From: Chitinophaga pinensis
GTDB taxonomy: Bacteria; Bacteroidota; Bacteroidia; B-17B0; Aurantibacillaceae
Assembly: GCA_945860225.1 (NCBI GenBank)
Contig: CAMAPT010000005.1
Span: forward strand, 1 to 64,000
DNA length: 64,000 nucleotides
Direction of reading: 5' to 3'
Positions 36,237 through 45,292 of the stretch are shown in pieces. The position numbers and the translations under genes were made by a program. The notes below the pieces were generated by a model. The model was not told the DNA's origin. It did no database searches and was given only the letters and a program-made list of their open reading frames with translations. Numbering within the stretch: position 1 is the stretch's first letter; the number at the start of each line of letters is the position of its first letter.

Positions 36237-36566
36237 ATGACTACTTCACAAATCACTTTAAAAATTACTGTTGATGAAAATCATCTACCTCATAAAATTG
36301 AATGGGAAGCACCAGATGCCAACGAAGGGAGTATATGCAAAAGCATGATGCTAGCTTTGTGGGATGAAAAAGAAAATAACACCATGCGCATTGACTTATG
36401 GACCAAAGATATGAGCGTTGATGAAATGAAAAAATTTTTTCATCAAAACATTATGACGCTTACAGATACGTATTTGAAAGCCACTAACGATGAAGCTACT
36501 GTGAAAGAGTTAAGAGAATATATGAGTGGCCTTGGCAAACGGATGGGTGTTTTAGCATCTAATTAA
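36237..36566 (+). CDS. gldC: Gliding motility protein GldC homologue
   Basis: A 109-residue cytoplasmic protein without signal or membrane segment. The sequence TTSQITLKITVDENHLPHKI, then WEAPDANEGSICKSMMLALWD and RIDLWTKDMSVDEMKKFFHQ matches GldC. GldC is a small protein found with the gliding/T9SS gene set of Bacteroidota, where its mechanistic role is poorly defined. Presence here, together with three T9SS cargo proteins, supports an active type IX secretion system, although the core gldKLMN genes are outside the window. The S41 protease gene follows after 17 bp and probably shares the transcript. Confidence 0.88.
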   Translation: MTTSQITLKITVDENHLPHKIEWEAPDANEGSICKSMMLALWDEKENNTMRIDLWTKDMSVDEMKKFFHQNIMTLTDTYLKATNDEATVKELREYMSGLGKRMGVLASN

Positions 36567-36583
36567 CCATTCTGCATCGAGCC

Positions 36584-38029
36584 ATGAAAAGCTACTGGAC
36601 TTTATTATTTTTAATTATAACGAGTTGTAGCTTTTCTCAAAAACGCGCGTTCGATTTTCAAAAAACATATAGCGTTCAGCAAATTCTTGAAGATATAGAT
36701 TATACAGAACGCTATTTAACCAAATTTCATCCCAATCCTTATCAATATATTCGTCAAGATTCGCTTCATCAGTTTGTTGCTAATTTAAAAACCAAAATCG
36801 ACTCGCCTTTAACAGAGCTTCAAGTAAGGTTTTTAATTAAACAAATTGTAGCAAAAATTGGATGTGGTCATACGGATGTGGGGGCTTCAAAACAGTATAC
36901 AAAAGCCATAAAAAACACAAGTCGATTAGTTTTGCCACTAAATGTTGTGTTGACCGATTCAAGTCAATTGGTTATCCTCAATAATTTATCGTCCGATTCA
37001 ACTATTAAGGCAGGAGATGAAATTGTAGGTATGGATGGTTTTTCTACAAAACAAATTATTAAAACCATCTATGCTATTCTGACTTCAGATGGGTATAATG
37101 AAACGTACAAAAGACAAGTTATCCAAAATGATTGGTTTAAGTATTATTACTCCTTTTGTTTTGGGTTTAAGTCACAGTATTCATTAACAATCAAACATCA
37201 GGACAATCATCTTAGCGAGCATCAATTAGAGGCTATTTCATCTTTGAAAGACACGCTTATTTTACCAAAAAAAGATTCGGTAACGTGTATTCGTAAAATA
37301 AAAACGTGTTCGTATTCTATTTTAAAAACAGATACTCAAATGGCAGTGATAGATATAGATGGTTTTAGGGGTAAGCATTGGAGACCGTTTTTTAGACGAA
37401 CATTTCAAGATCTTAAATATCGCCATATTAAGCATTTGGTAATTGATGTAAGGGATAATGGTGGTGGAAAAATATACGATGGACTTTATATGCTTTCTTA
37501 TTTAATAAATCAAAAACTGATATTAAGTTTTGACCGAAAACCGGATGGGATTTTTTTTAATCCAAAATTCAAAATGTCTATTGGGAGTAGGGTAGCCCCT
37601 TTTGCATTTAGTACGTTAATGCCTTGGTGGCCTAAAAATGGACGATTAAGACATTATTTTGTGGTATTGCCCAAAAAACGATATCAGTTTGAAGGTCATA
37701 TTTATGTATTAATGAATGGGAAAACCTTCTCAATGAGCGCAATTAGCGCTACGTATTTGAAATATAAGGCAAATGCGATGACTATAGGTGAAGAAACAGG
37801 AGGAAGCGTGTCGGGTAGCAATGCCGTGATTAGTGGGCGAATTGTGTTGCCAAATAGTAAACTGCAAGTGTATATACCTATATATCATATTTACCATGAT
37901 ATTGATATAAAAGAAAATGGTCAAGGTTTACTTCCTGACCATTCCACCTATTACTCAAAACAGGATATATTAAAGGGATTAGATAAAGATTTACTAAAAG
38001 TAAAAGAATTAGTAAAAACAACTAACTAA
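36584..38029 (+). CDS. Exported S41-family (C-terminal processing-like) protease
   Basis: A 481-residue protein with an N-terminal signal peptide (MKSYWTLLFLIITSCSFSQ); the Cys in ITSC could also be a lipobox. The S41 fold is indicated by VIDVRDNGGGKIYDG (about residues 287-301) and by KTFSMSAISATYLKY, where the Ser of T-F-S-M-S-A is the candidate nucleophile, followed by GEETGGSVSGSNA. A PDZ domain is not obvious. Such proteins cleave periplasmic or outer-membrane substrates; the target is unknown. Its end overlaps the convergent DUF6952 gene by 8 bp. Confidence 0.8.
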   Translation: MKSYWTLLFLIITSCSFSQKRAFDFQKTYSVQQILEDIDYTERYLTKFHPNPYQYIRQDSLHQFVANLKTKIDSPLTELQVRFLIKQIVAKIGCGHTDVGASKQYTKAIKNTSRLVLPLNVVLTDSSQLVILNNLSSDSTIKAGDEIVGMDGFSTKQIIKTIYAILTSDGYNETYKRQVIQNDWFKYYYSFCFGFKSQYSLTIKHQDNHLSEHQLEAISSLKDTLILPKKDSVTCIRKIKTCSYSILKTDTQMAVIDIDGFRGKHWRPFFRRTFQDLKYRHIKHLVIDVRDNGGGKIYDGLYMLSYLINQKLILSFDRKPDGIFFNPKFKMSIGSRVAPFAFSTLMPWWPKNGRLRHYFVVLPKKRYQFEGHIYVLMNGKTFSMSAISATYLKYKANAMTIGEETGGSVSGSNAVISGRIVLPNSKLQVYIPIYHIYHDIDIKENGQGLLPDHSTYYSKQDILKGLDKDLLKVKELVKTTN

Positions 38030-38264
38030 TACTATTTCTAACCCTTTGGCTGAAATCTCTCAGAGCTTGATTGAAAGGAACCGCATGATGATCCATTTTG
38101 TCTTTTATATAAATAGAAGCTAAAATATGTGTCAGGCATTCTCCTTCATCGTCTCCCTCTACTTCAATGGCTAGTTTTTGCTCTTCCAGTATAGCCGTTT
38201 CAGCATCTTTTAATTGGGTTAAAGTATAATTCTCTACTAATTTTTTAATAGCGGGTATTTTCAT
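38022..38264 (-). CDS. DUF6952-type small conserved protein
   Basis: An 80-residue acidic cytoplasmic protein (MKIPAIKKLVENYTLTQLKD, then EVEGDDEGECLTHILASIYI). It matches a small Bacteroidota family of unknown function that I recall as DUF6952 and that is usually found next to a thioredoxin-like gene, as it is here. It lies about 180 bp downstream of the thioredoxin gene on the same strand. The single Cys in DDEGECLTH is not a CxxC motif. A role with the thioredoxin in redox balance is only suggested by proximity. Confidence 0.72.
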   Translation of the reverse strand: MKIPAIKKLVENYTLTQLKDAETAILEEQKLAIEVEGDDEGECLTHILASIYIKDKMDHHAVPFNQALRDFSQRVRNSIS

Positions 38265-38318
38265 TTTTCTAGTATGGTGTTTAAATTAGTGATGAAATGT
38301 GATTGCGAATGTGATATA

Positions 38319-38440
38319 ATTCGAGGCATGAAGAAATTCGTAACTAGATTCGTTTTCGATTTCCATCAAATTAGCATATTCGTATTTCGTTCGGAATTCA
38401 ATTTAAATATTCGTAATTAATTCGTAATCAAGTGTATTCG
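38319..38440. repeat. Cluster of ATTCG motifs between thioredoxin and DUF6952 genes
   Basis: The pentamer ATTCG occurs seven times in about 120 bp (38319, 38336, 38348, 38378, 38409, 38420, 38436), several times as ATTCGTAA. Spacing is irregular. This is far above chance for such a short stretch. It may be a degenerate satellite-like filler or a protein-binding array. Confidence 0.5.
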
Positions 38441-38443
38441 ACA

Positions 38444-38761
38444 TTACTTCCTTAAATCATCTAACATTTTTTGTAAATATTCTTCTTTGCTAGTGGCAGT
38501 TCCTTCTAGTAAAACACCATGTTTAAAACTGGCCAAATAAGGTAAGTTATCCACGCCTCCTAATTTTCGGGCCAATTCATTTTCCTCGGCATTGACTTCC
38601 AAAAATACTACATCCGTATTTTTTTCATCATTAGCATGACGTTTAAATTTTGGAGCAAACAATTTGCAAGAACCACACCAGTCGGCATAATATTTTACAA
38701 TAACTTGATGGTTTCCTTTAATAATTTCTTCGAAATGAGAGTCGGTAGCGGTTTGTAGCAT
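38444..38761 (-). CDS. Thioredoxin family protein
   Basis: A 105-residue cytoplasmic protein with the thioredoxin fold. The active site is WCGSC (C29 and C32) in KYYADWCGSCKLFAPKF, and the cis-Pro segment is VDNLPYLASFKHG. It reduces disulfides in client proteins; the WCGSC variant and the short length resemble the Bacteroidota thioredoxin-like group rather than canonical WCGPC TrxA. It is followed on the same strand by the DUF6952 gene after an ATTCG-rich spacer and is divergent from the T9SS cargo gene. Confidence 0.88.
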   Translation of the reverse strand: MLQTATDSHFEEIIKGNHQVIVKYYADWCGSCKLFAPKFKRHANDEKNTDVVFLEVNAEENELARKLGGVDNLPYLASFKHGVLLEGTATSKEEYLQKMLDDLRK

Positions 38762-38898
38762 AGGTATTTATTTTTAGGTCTGTGAAAAAATATTAAGCAA
38801 ATAACATAAAAAAACGCGAAAAGTTGTAAATAAAAATATTTTTTGGATTTAAATAATAAATACATAATATTGTTGCTTAAAATTAATAATTTAATAAT

Positions 38899-40296
38899 AT
38901 GAAAAAAAATCTACTAGCAATTACAGCTGTTGCAATGCTTGCGGTAACAAGTTTTGCTCAAAATCAGCGTGTGAAAACACAGACTTTACCGTCTAAATTC
39001 GTGTCTCCTGAAATGCCAATGGTGATGGATGTTGAAAACAACACACAAAGCACTTCAGCTTCAAATAATTTGAAAGCAAATACTACTACAGCGTTAGATA
39101 CTAACGTGTATTGGTCTATCAAAAATTATTACTTAACTCCTTCGACATTCCCTTACAGTACTACTTTTTCTATGCCAAATCCTAGAGCGAACTTTCCTGT
39201 AACTCATTTTGGGTCAATTTATCAAAATGGTTCTACTATCAAAGCAAAAGGAGCGGGTATAAGATTAGCAAGAAATAAAAATTCTGTAAGTCCAAGTGTT
39301 GACGTAACTGTTTTGTTATGTAAAATGGTAACAGTTGGTACAGGTACTAACCAATCTTTAGAGCCTGAATTTCCTGGATTAGATTCAATTACAGTAGCTG
39401 TTACAGGTACTACTACAACTACCAAATATGCATTGTTTAATCAACCTCAAACTTTAAACGATAACTTTGCCTTAATTGTAAAAAAAGCAATTACAGCTCA
39501 ACCGGAAGATACATTTAAAGTTTCTGGATTCTATTCAGCAACAGCGAGTGGATTTACTGTTTCAACTTGGGATTATGATGAACAAGCTTTATTCGGAAGA
39601 TTTACAGGTGACGCTAACATTTACAATATTGGAAAATATGAGCAAAATGTTCGTTTAATTTACGAAACAGATTTAACATCTTCATTTACTTCTGTTAATT
39701 CTGGCTCTTGTGCTCCGGTTACTTATACTAGCGCAGCTAATTCTCCTGATATTTTCATTAACCCAACTTTCAACTGGAATGCGTTTAAAGAAGCATTCAA
39801 CCCAACTTCAACTGTTCAAGGTACTGTTGATGTAGTTCCTGCAGCTAAACCAGTTTTTGAGTGGAATGTTGGAAATGGAAGTCCTGATAGAACTGGATTT
39901 AATACTATCGCAGATTATACAGCTGGTTCTTACACAATTTCTTTAACTTCTAATTTTGCTGGTTATAGTTTTTGGGTAATGGGCGGTGCTCCTCGTCAAA
40001 AAGCAGAAGTGGCTACTGAAGCAATTACAGTTGATGCTTGTACTGGTTTAAATACATTAAGTACTTCTAATTTTGTAGTGTATCCTAACCCATCTAATGG
40101 AGTTATTGCTATCAAAAATTTAACTAACAACTCTACAGTTGAATTAGTAAATATTTTAGGAGAAGTTATTTACAAAGGAAAAGTATCTGGTGATGCTACT
40201 ACTTTAGATTTCTCTAGCTTACCAACAGCTAACTACTACTTAAAAGTAACTAACGCTGAAGGTCAATCTACAGTAAAAAAATTACAATTCAACTAA
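38899..40296 (+). CDS. T9SS type A sorting domain protein, unknown surface role
   Basis: A 465-residue exported protein. The signal peptide is MKKNLLAITAVAMLAVTSFAQ. A Thr/Ser/Asn-rich beta region of no recognised family fills residues about 25-385. The C-terminus is a clear T9SS type A domain starting NFVVYPNPSNGVIAIKNL and ending TNAEGQSTVKKLQFN. It is therefore likely anchored at or released from the surface by the type IX system. It is a single gene with its own strong terminator, and codon choice (many GCT, ACT, GTT) suggests fair expression. The function is unknown. Confidence 0.82.
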   Translation: MKKNLLAITAVAMLAVTSFAQNQRVKTQTLPSKFVSPEMPMVMDVENNTQSTSASNNLKANTTTALDTNVYWSIKNYYLTPSTFPYSTTFSMPNPRANFPVTHFGSIYQNGSTIKAKGAGIRLARNKNSVSPSVDVTVLLCKMVTVGTGTNQSLEPEFPGLDSITVAVTGTTTTTKYALFNQPQTLNDNFALIVKKAITAQPEDTFKVSGFYSATASGFTVSTWDYDEQALFGRFTGDANIYNIGKYEQNVRLIYETDLTSSFTSVNSGSCAPVTYTSAANSPDIFINPTFNWNAFKEAFNPTSTVQGTVDVVPAAKPVFEWNVGNGSPDRTGFNTIADYTAGSYTISLTSNFAGYSFWVMGGAPRQKAEVATEAITVDACTGLNTLSTSNFVVYPNPSNGVIAIKNLTNNSTVELVNILGEVIYKGKVSGDATTLDFSSLPTANYYLKVTNAEGQSTVKKLQFN

Positions 40297-40316
40297 TTCT
40301 TTGAATTGCTAACTTT

Positions 40317-40346
40317 AAAAACCCTTGAATTTATTCAAGGGTTTTT
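40317..40346 (+). terminator. Intrinsic terminator after T9SS cargo gene
   Basis: A perfect 13-bp stem (40317-40329 with 40334-40346) has a 4-base loop; its 3' arm ends in a run of seven T (40342-40348). Confidence 0.85.
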
Positions 40347-40437
40347 TTATGTCTATTTGTTACCTTTGCAAGGTATTTTACTCAGTAAGGTAGTGTTATT
40401 TTAAAAATATGTTTTCACATTAGCCCCCTCATCATTT

Positions 40438-40905
40438 ATGCAACGCATTTGGATTTACACTTTTAGCAAAGAATTAGATACGACTCAATTAACGGATATG
40501 AATCAGCGTTGTCAATATTTTGTAGAACATTGGACAGCACATGATGTGAATTTAGATGCTTCGTATGAAATACATAAGCAACGATTGTTAATTTTTAAAG
40601 TTGATGAAGCAAATTACAATGCGAGTGGTTGCAGTATTGATAAGCAAGTACGTTTTGTCAAAGAATTGGAACAGCTTTATGCCATCGAATTACTAAATCG
40701 CTTATTAGTAGCTTATGAGCATGGAGATGAAGTAAAAGTAGTAAAGCAAAGCCAAATTGCAGAATTATTAGCTTCAGGCACAATTAACGAGCAAACCATC
40801 ATTTACAATAATACCATTACAAATTCTACCGAATTAGATACTAATTGGAAAGTTCCTTTACAGCAAACATGGCTTTCTAAATACCTTCCAACTCCAAAAC
40901 AGTAA
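40438..40905 (+). CDS. Conserved Bacteroidota protein, often mislabelled ABC transporter ATPase
   Basis: A 155-residue cytoplasmic protein (MQRIWIYTFSKELDTTQLTD, then SGCSIDKQVRFVKELEQLYA). I recognise the RxWIYxxxxxLT and ASGCSID pattern of a Bacteroidota-specific family that appears in databases as ABC transporter ATPase. There is no Walker A, signature or Walker B motif here, so that name is not supported by the sequence. No catalytic motif is evident. A TAnnTTTG-like box (TACCTTTG, 40361-40368) lies about 70 bp upstream. The O-antigen ligase-like gene follows after 40 bp. Confidence 0.7.
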   Translation: MQRIWIYTFSKELDTTQLTDMNQRCQYFVEHWTAHDVNLDASYEIHKQRLLIFKVDEANYNASGCSIDKQVRFVKELEQLYAIELLNRLLVAYEHGDEVKVVKQSQIAELLASGTINEQTIIYNNTITNSTELDTNWKVPLQQTWLSKYLPTPKQ

Positions 40906-40945
40906 TTCTTCGAAAGTTAGGAATCAACCTATCTAGCAATAAATA

Positions 40946-42562
40946 ATGGTTAATGACGTTATTGCACAAACACCTTTTATGCTTCCTTCTGTTTGGCATC
41001 GATACCTCTTTTTGTTTGGGTTAATTAGTTTGGCCGGAGGTATGTTGTTTGGAGCAGTTCCCACAAGTGTTCCTCAGTTTATATTGTTGGGTAATTGGTT
41101 ACTCGAAAAAAATTACCATCAAAAATGGCAACAATTAAAATCAAATCACATTTTTTGGATTCTAGCCTCTTTATTTATACTGCATATTTTTGGTATGACT
41201 TACACCCAAAATATGCAAAAGGGGCTCGATGAATTGAGAATTAAGTTGCCTTTATTGATTTTGCCATTAGTACTTTTTTCATCCCCAACAATTACAGATA
41301 AGGAATTTAAATTCACATTAAGAGTTTTCTTTTTTGGGGTATTGTTGAGCTCTATATATTGTTATTTGGTTTATGCCGGATTTACCAAAAAAACCATCAT
41401 TGATATTCGTCAGGCATCCGTTTTTATGTCTCATATCCGGTATTCTATATGCATTGCATTTGCTATTATGGGCCTTCTCTATTTTACTATCAAAGCATCT
41501 AAACCAATTATAAAGCTTATAAAATTAGTTGTAGTCGCGTGGTTATTATATTTCATGATTCAATTACAAATGGCTACCGGACTGATTTGTTTGGCATTGG
41601 TAGGTTGTTTGTTGAGTATAGTTTATGTTATGAAACATTGTTCAAGAACTATTCTATTTACTTTTTTTATATGCATTGCTTTATGTGTATTTGTTATAGT
41701 GAAAAAAAGTATGACAAGCCTTGCAGTGTTTGAATCCAATCCAAATTCTTCGAAAAACCTGCCATTAAAAACAACTAGAAATGGAAGATATTATAAACAT
41801 GACACATCGTTTGAAATAGCAGAAAATGGCAATTTAATCTTAATAAATATATGTGATGAAGAATTGAATAACGAATGGAACAAGAGAAGTACAATAGATT
41901 ACAATGGAGCAGATAAAAAAGGAAATGCTTTACGATATACATTATGGAGATATCTCGCAAGTAAGGGTTATCTAAAAGATTCAGTTGGGGTTAATTTACT
42001 AACAAATGAGGATATTATTAAAATTGAAAAAGGCCAAACTAATTATCAATTTGATATAAATAGTGGGCTTGTTTCAAAATGGAGAGAACTTATATGGGGA
42101 TATAAATTATATAAAAGTGGAGCAAATCCATCGGGTCAAAGTTTAAATATGCGCCTGGAATTTTGGAAAACCGGATGGAATATTGTTAAACTACATCCAT
42201 GGTTTGGCGTTGGAACCGGAGACATACAAGATTCTTACAATCAAATGTACACGTTATTAAATTCGAATCTTGATGTTGTTTGGCGTTTGAGAAGTCATAA
42301 CCAATATTTGGCTATTACAGTTGCCTTTGGGGTTTTCGGATTAGTCATTTTTTTAGTGTATTTACTGTATCCTGCCTTCACCTTAAAAAATGATATACAC
42401 GAATTATACTGGCCATTTTTCTTGATGTTTCTTTTATCATTTCTAACAGAAGACACACTAGAAACACAAGCCGGTGTAACTTCTTTCATCTTTTTTCAAA
42501 CCTTGTTTTTATGGATGGCCAATCATCGAGCTAAAATAAGTGGTCATTATAAAACAACATAA
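40946..42562 (+). CDS. O-antigen ligase-like polytopic membrane protein (WaaL/Wzy-type)
   Basis: A 538-residue inner-membrane protein with about 10-11 hydrophobic helices. A large periplasmic loop (about residues 255-405) precedes the conserved SLNMRLEFWKTGWNIVKLHP and GVGTGDIQDSY segments. The R-x-x-F/W-x-x-G/A-W-x-x-I pattern followed by G-x-G-x-G is typical of the O-antigen ligase/Wzy family in Bacteroidota. It would polymerise or ligate undecaprenyl-linked glycans on the periplasmic side. No other O-antigen genes adjoin, apart from a glycosyltransferase about 8 kb upstream. Ligase versus polymerase cannot be distinguished. Confidence 0.8.
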   Translation: MVNDVIAQTPFMLPSVWHRYLFLFGLISLAGGMLFGAVPTSVPQFILLGNWLLEKNYHQKWQQLKSNHIFWILASLFILHIFGMTYTQNMQKGLDELRIKLPLLILPLVLFSSPTITDKEFKFTLRVFFFGVLLSSIYCYLVYAGFTKKTIIDIRQASVFMSHIRYSICIAFAIMGLLYFTIKASKPIIKLIKLVVVAWLLYFMIQLQMATGLICLALVGCLLSIVYVMKHCSRTILFTFFICIALCVFVIVKKSMTSLAVFESNPNSSKNLPLKTTRNGRYYKHDTSFEIAENGNLILINICDEELNNEWNKRSTIDYNGADKKGNALRYTLWRYLASKGYLKDSVGVNLLTNEDIIKIEKGQTNYQFDINSGLVSKWRELIWGYKLYKSGANPSGQSLNMRLEFWKTGWNIVKLHPWFGVGTGDIQDSYNQMYTLLNSNLDVVWRLRSHNQYLAITVAFGVFGLVIFLVYLLYPAFTLKNDIHELYWPFFLMFLLSFLTEDTLETQAGVTSFIFFQTLFLWMANHRAKISGHYKTT

Positions 42563-42651
42563 GAGTTTCATGATTTGGTCATATTCTTTTATAACTAAAA
42601 ACAGTTGAATCATTTTCCAAGGTCACTGATTTTTTTAGTAATTTCGTCGTT

Positions 42652-44085
42652 ATGACAACAATATCAAAAAAAAATCAATACGATAGCAAACATAGTTTAG
42701 CCATCATTTGCAATGCTTTCAAAAATAAAACGGAATATGCTTTAACAAAAGAACAAGCCGATTATATTTCAAATCAAATAAAAACAAATGACAAAAAATT
42801 CATTACAATCAATGATTTGAATCGATTAGTTTTCGTGATTTTGGTAGATGAAAAGAATAATCATTACAACACACTAGAGGCTATTCGTAAGCATGGTTCT
42901 TCTATTACAGATCAGTTAAATGCTGAAAAAAGAACGCATGTTGCACTTGTCAGCGAATTATCAAGTTCCGATTATGTAGTAGCATTAGCAGAAGGTATTG
43001 CTCTTTCTAATTATCAATTTATAAAACATAAGCCTAGCGCTAAGAAAAATGTCAATTCGCTTACAACTATTAGCGTAATAGATGAAAAAATACCTAGTCA
43101 GCAGTTAGTCAATTTATCTACTGCCATTGATGCCACATTAAAAGCCCGTGATTTGGTTAATGAGCCTGTTAATGTTTTAAATGCTACTGATTTGGCCAAT
43201 GCTTTTAAAGCGATGGGAAAACAGGCAGGGTTTAAAGTTGAGGTTCTCACTAAATCGAAAATTACGCAATTAAAAATGGGCGGATTATTAGCCGTTAACC
43301 AAGGTAGTGTTGATCCTCCAACTTTTTCTATCATGGAATACAAGCCTAAAAATCCAAAAAACAAAAAGCCTTATGTGTTAGTTGGTAAAGGTGTTGTTTA
43401 TGATACAGGAGGTTTAAGTTTAAAGCCTACGCCCAATAGCATGGATTTAATGAAATGTGATATGGCTGGTGCCGCCGCGGTTGGATGTACCATGTATGCT
43501 ATTGCCAAAGCAAAATTAGATGTTCATGTCATTGCTTTGGTACCCGCTACCGATAATCGTCCTGGATTTAATGCGTTTGCGCCGGGCGACATTATTACGA
43601 TGATGGATGGTAGTACGGTTGAAATGCTCAATTCAGACGCAGAAGGGCGCATGATATTGGCTGACGCTTTGCATTATGCTAAACGTTACAAACCAGAAAT
43701 GTTGATAGAATTATCCACTTTAACTGGAGCAGCAGCTGCAGCAATTGGTCAGTATGGAATTGTATGTATGGGAACAGCTACAGATGAACAAAAAACAAAA
43801 TTGACAGTAAGTGGTTTACGCATGCATGAGCGCTTAGCAGAATTTCCATTTTGGGATGAATACGATGAATTATTGAAATCTGATATTGCCGATCAAAAAA
43901 ATTTGGGAGGACCTTATGGAGGCGCCATCACAGCTGGAAAATTTTTGGTGAAATACACGGATTACCCTTACATGCATTTTGATATTGCAGGTCCTGCATT
44001 TGTAACAGCTAAAGATAGTTATAGAGGTAAAGGAGGAACTGGTTATGGTGTAAGGTTATTATTCGACTTTTTCTCTAATTTATAA
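42652..44085 (+). CDS. pepA: Leucyl aminopeptidase, M17 family
   Basis: A 477-residue cytoplasmic metallo-exopeptidase that removes N-terminal residues from peptides. The C-terminal catalytic domain shows the di-zinc site: GKGVVYDTGGLSLKP near residue 244, MKCDMAGAAAVG with the metal Asp near 266, and the M17 signature NTDAEGR in the form NSDAEGRMILADAL near 325. The poorly conserved N-terminal domain (1-170) is normal for the family. A TAATTTCG segment just upstream is close to the -7 consensus. It is likely transcribed alone. Confidence 0.93.
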   Translation: MTTISKKNQYDSKHSLAIICNAFKNKTEYALTKEQADYISNQIKTNDKKFITINDLNRLVFVILVDEKNNHYNTLEAIRKHGSSITDQLNAEKRTHVALVSELSSSDYVVALAEGIALSNYQFIKHKPSAKKNVNSLTTISVIDEKIPSQQLVNLSTAIDATLKARDLVNEPVNVLNATDLANAFKAMGKQAGFKVEVLTKSKITQLKMGGLLAVNQGSVDPPTFSIMEYKPKNPKNKKPYVLVGKGVVYDTGGLSLKPTPNSMDLMKCDMAGAAAVGCTMYAIAKAKLDVHVIALVPATDNRPGFNAFAPGDIITMMDGSTVEMLNSDAEGRMILADALHYAKRYKPEMLIELSTLTGAAAAAIGQYGIVCMGTATDEQKTKLTVSGLRMHERLAEFPFWDEYDELLKSDIADQKNLGGPYGGAITAGKFLVKYTDYPYMHFDIAGPAFVTAKDSYRGKGGTGYGVRLLFDFFSNL

Positions 44086-44217
44086 GATGCTTTTGAGCAA
44101 AATTGAAAGTGTTTTTTATGTTACCATGTAAAACATCTTTGAAAAGGCTCTATTTATTTTATAAGTTATAATAGTATTTAAATCAATGCGATTGCAAATC
44201 AAGTAAATATTCACACC

Positions 44218-45270
44218 ATGGTAGAAAACAAAATAGTTGTAGGTATATCTCAAGGAGACTTAAATGGCATAGGGTTGGAAATTATTCTAAAAACCTTATC
44301 AGAGACAAGTTTGTCAGATATCTGTATCCCGGTTTTATTTAGTTCTCAAAAAACAGTATCCTATTTTAGGAAAATGTTAAATATGGATGAATTTAACTTT
44401 AATCCTTTAAAAGATTTTAATCAGATACATACAAAAAAACCAAACGTATATATTTGTTACGAAGAGGAAGTGACGATTGAAATGGGTAAGCCAACGGCAC
44501 TGAGTGGTAAGTATGCCAAATTATCATTAGAAGCTGCAACCCAAGCTTTATTGGAAAAAAAGATAGATGTATTGGTGACAGCGCCTATTAATAAACACAA
44601 TATGAATGAAGCAGGTTTTAATTATCCTGGACATACTGAATATTTGGGTGAAAAGCTCGGAGGTAAACCTTTAATGTTATTGTGTTCAGGTGATTTACGC
44701 GTAGCTGTAGTTACAGGTCATGTACCGTTGAAGCAGGTGTCTGAAAAAATTACATTTGAAACTGTATCTTCGAAATTAAATCAATTACATACTTCTTTGG
44801 TTAAAGATTTTGGAATTCGTAAACCGAAAATTGCGGTATTAGGATTAAATCCTCATGCCGGAGAAAATGGGACTATTGGTGATGAAGAAAAAAAAGTTAT
44901 TATTCCTGCTATTGATAAAGCTAAAGAAACGATGCTAGTTTTTGGGCCGTATTCAGCAGATGGTTTTTTTGGTAATAATACTCACCAACAATTTGATGGA
45001 GTATTGGCTATGTACCACGATCAAGGCTTAATTCCTTTTAAAACAATGGCTTTTGGTCATGGAGTTAACTTTACAGCTGGTTTAGATTTTGTTCGTACTT
45101 CGCCAGACCACGGTACGGCCTATGAAATAGCTGGTAAGCAAGTGGCTGACGAATCTTCTTTTAGAGATGCGATGTATGCGGCCATTGATATTTATAGAAA
45201 AAGGGAGCTATATCATGAAATTTCAGCAAACCCTTTAACTTTTTCTCCAATTAAAAAAGAAAGAGGTTAA
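44218..45270 (+). CDS. pdxA: 4-hydroxythreonine-4-phosphate dehydrogenase
   Basis: A 350-residue NAD-dependent enzyme of the DXP-dependent pyridoxal phosphate pathway. Family motifs are clear: ISQGDLNGIGLEI at the N-terminus, VTAPINKHNM near 120, PGHTEYLGEKLG with the metal His near 140, GLNPHAGENG near 208, MYHDQGLIPFKT near 263 and RTSPDHGTAYEIAGK near 290. Length fits. The aldehyde dehydrogenase-like gene follows after 22 bp on the same strand and may be cotranscribed. Confidence 0.95.
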   Translation: MVENKIVVGISQGDLNGIGLEIILKTLSETSLSDICIPVLFSSQKTVSYFRKMLNMDEFNFNPLKDFNQIHTKKPNVYICYEEEVTIEMGKPTALSGKYAKLSLEAATQALLEKKIDVLVTAPINKHNMNEAGFNYPGHTEYLGEKLGGKPLMLLCSGDLRVAVVTGHVPLKQVSEKITFETVSSKLNQLHTSLVKDFGIRKPKIAVLGLNPHAGENGTIGDEEKKVIIPAIDKAKETMLVFGPYSADGFFGNNTHQQFDGVLAMYHDQGLIPFKTMAFGHGVNFTAGLDFVRTSPDHGTAYEIAGKQVADESSFRDAMYAAIDIYRKRELYHEISANPLTFSPIKKERG

Positions 45271-45292
45271 TGAGTGTTACCTCATTTATCTG

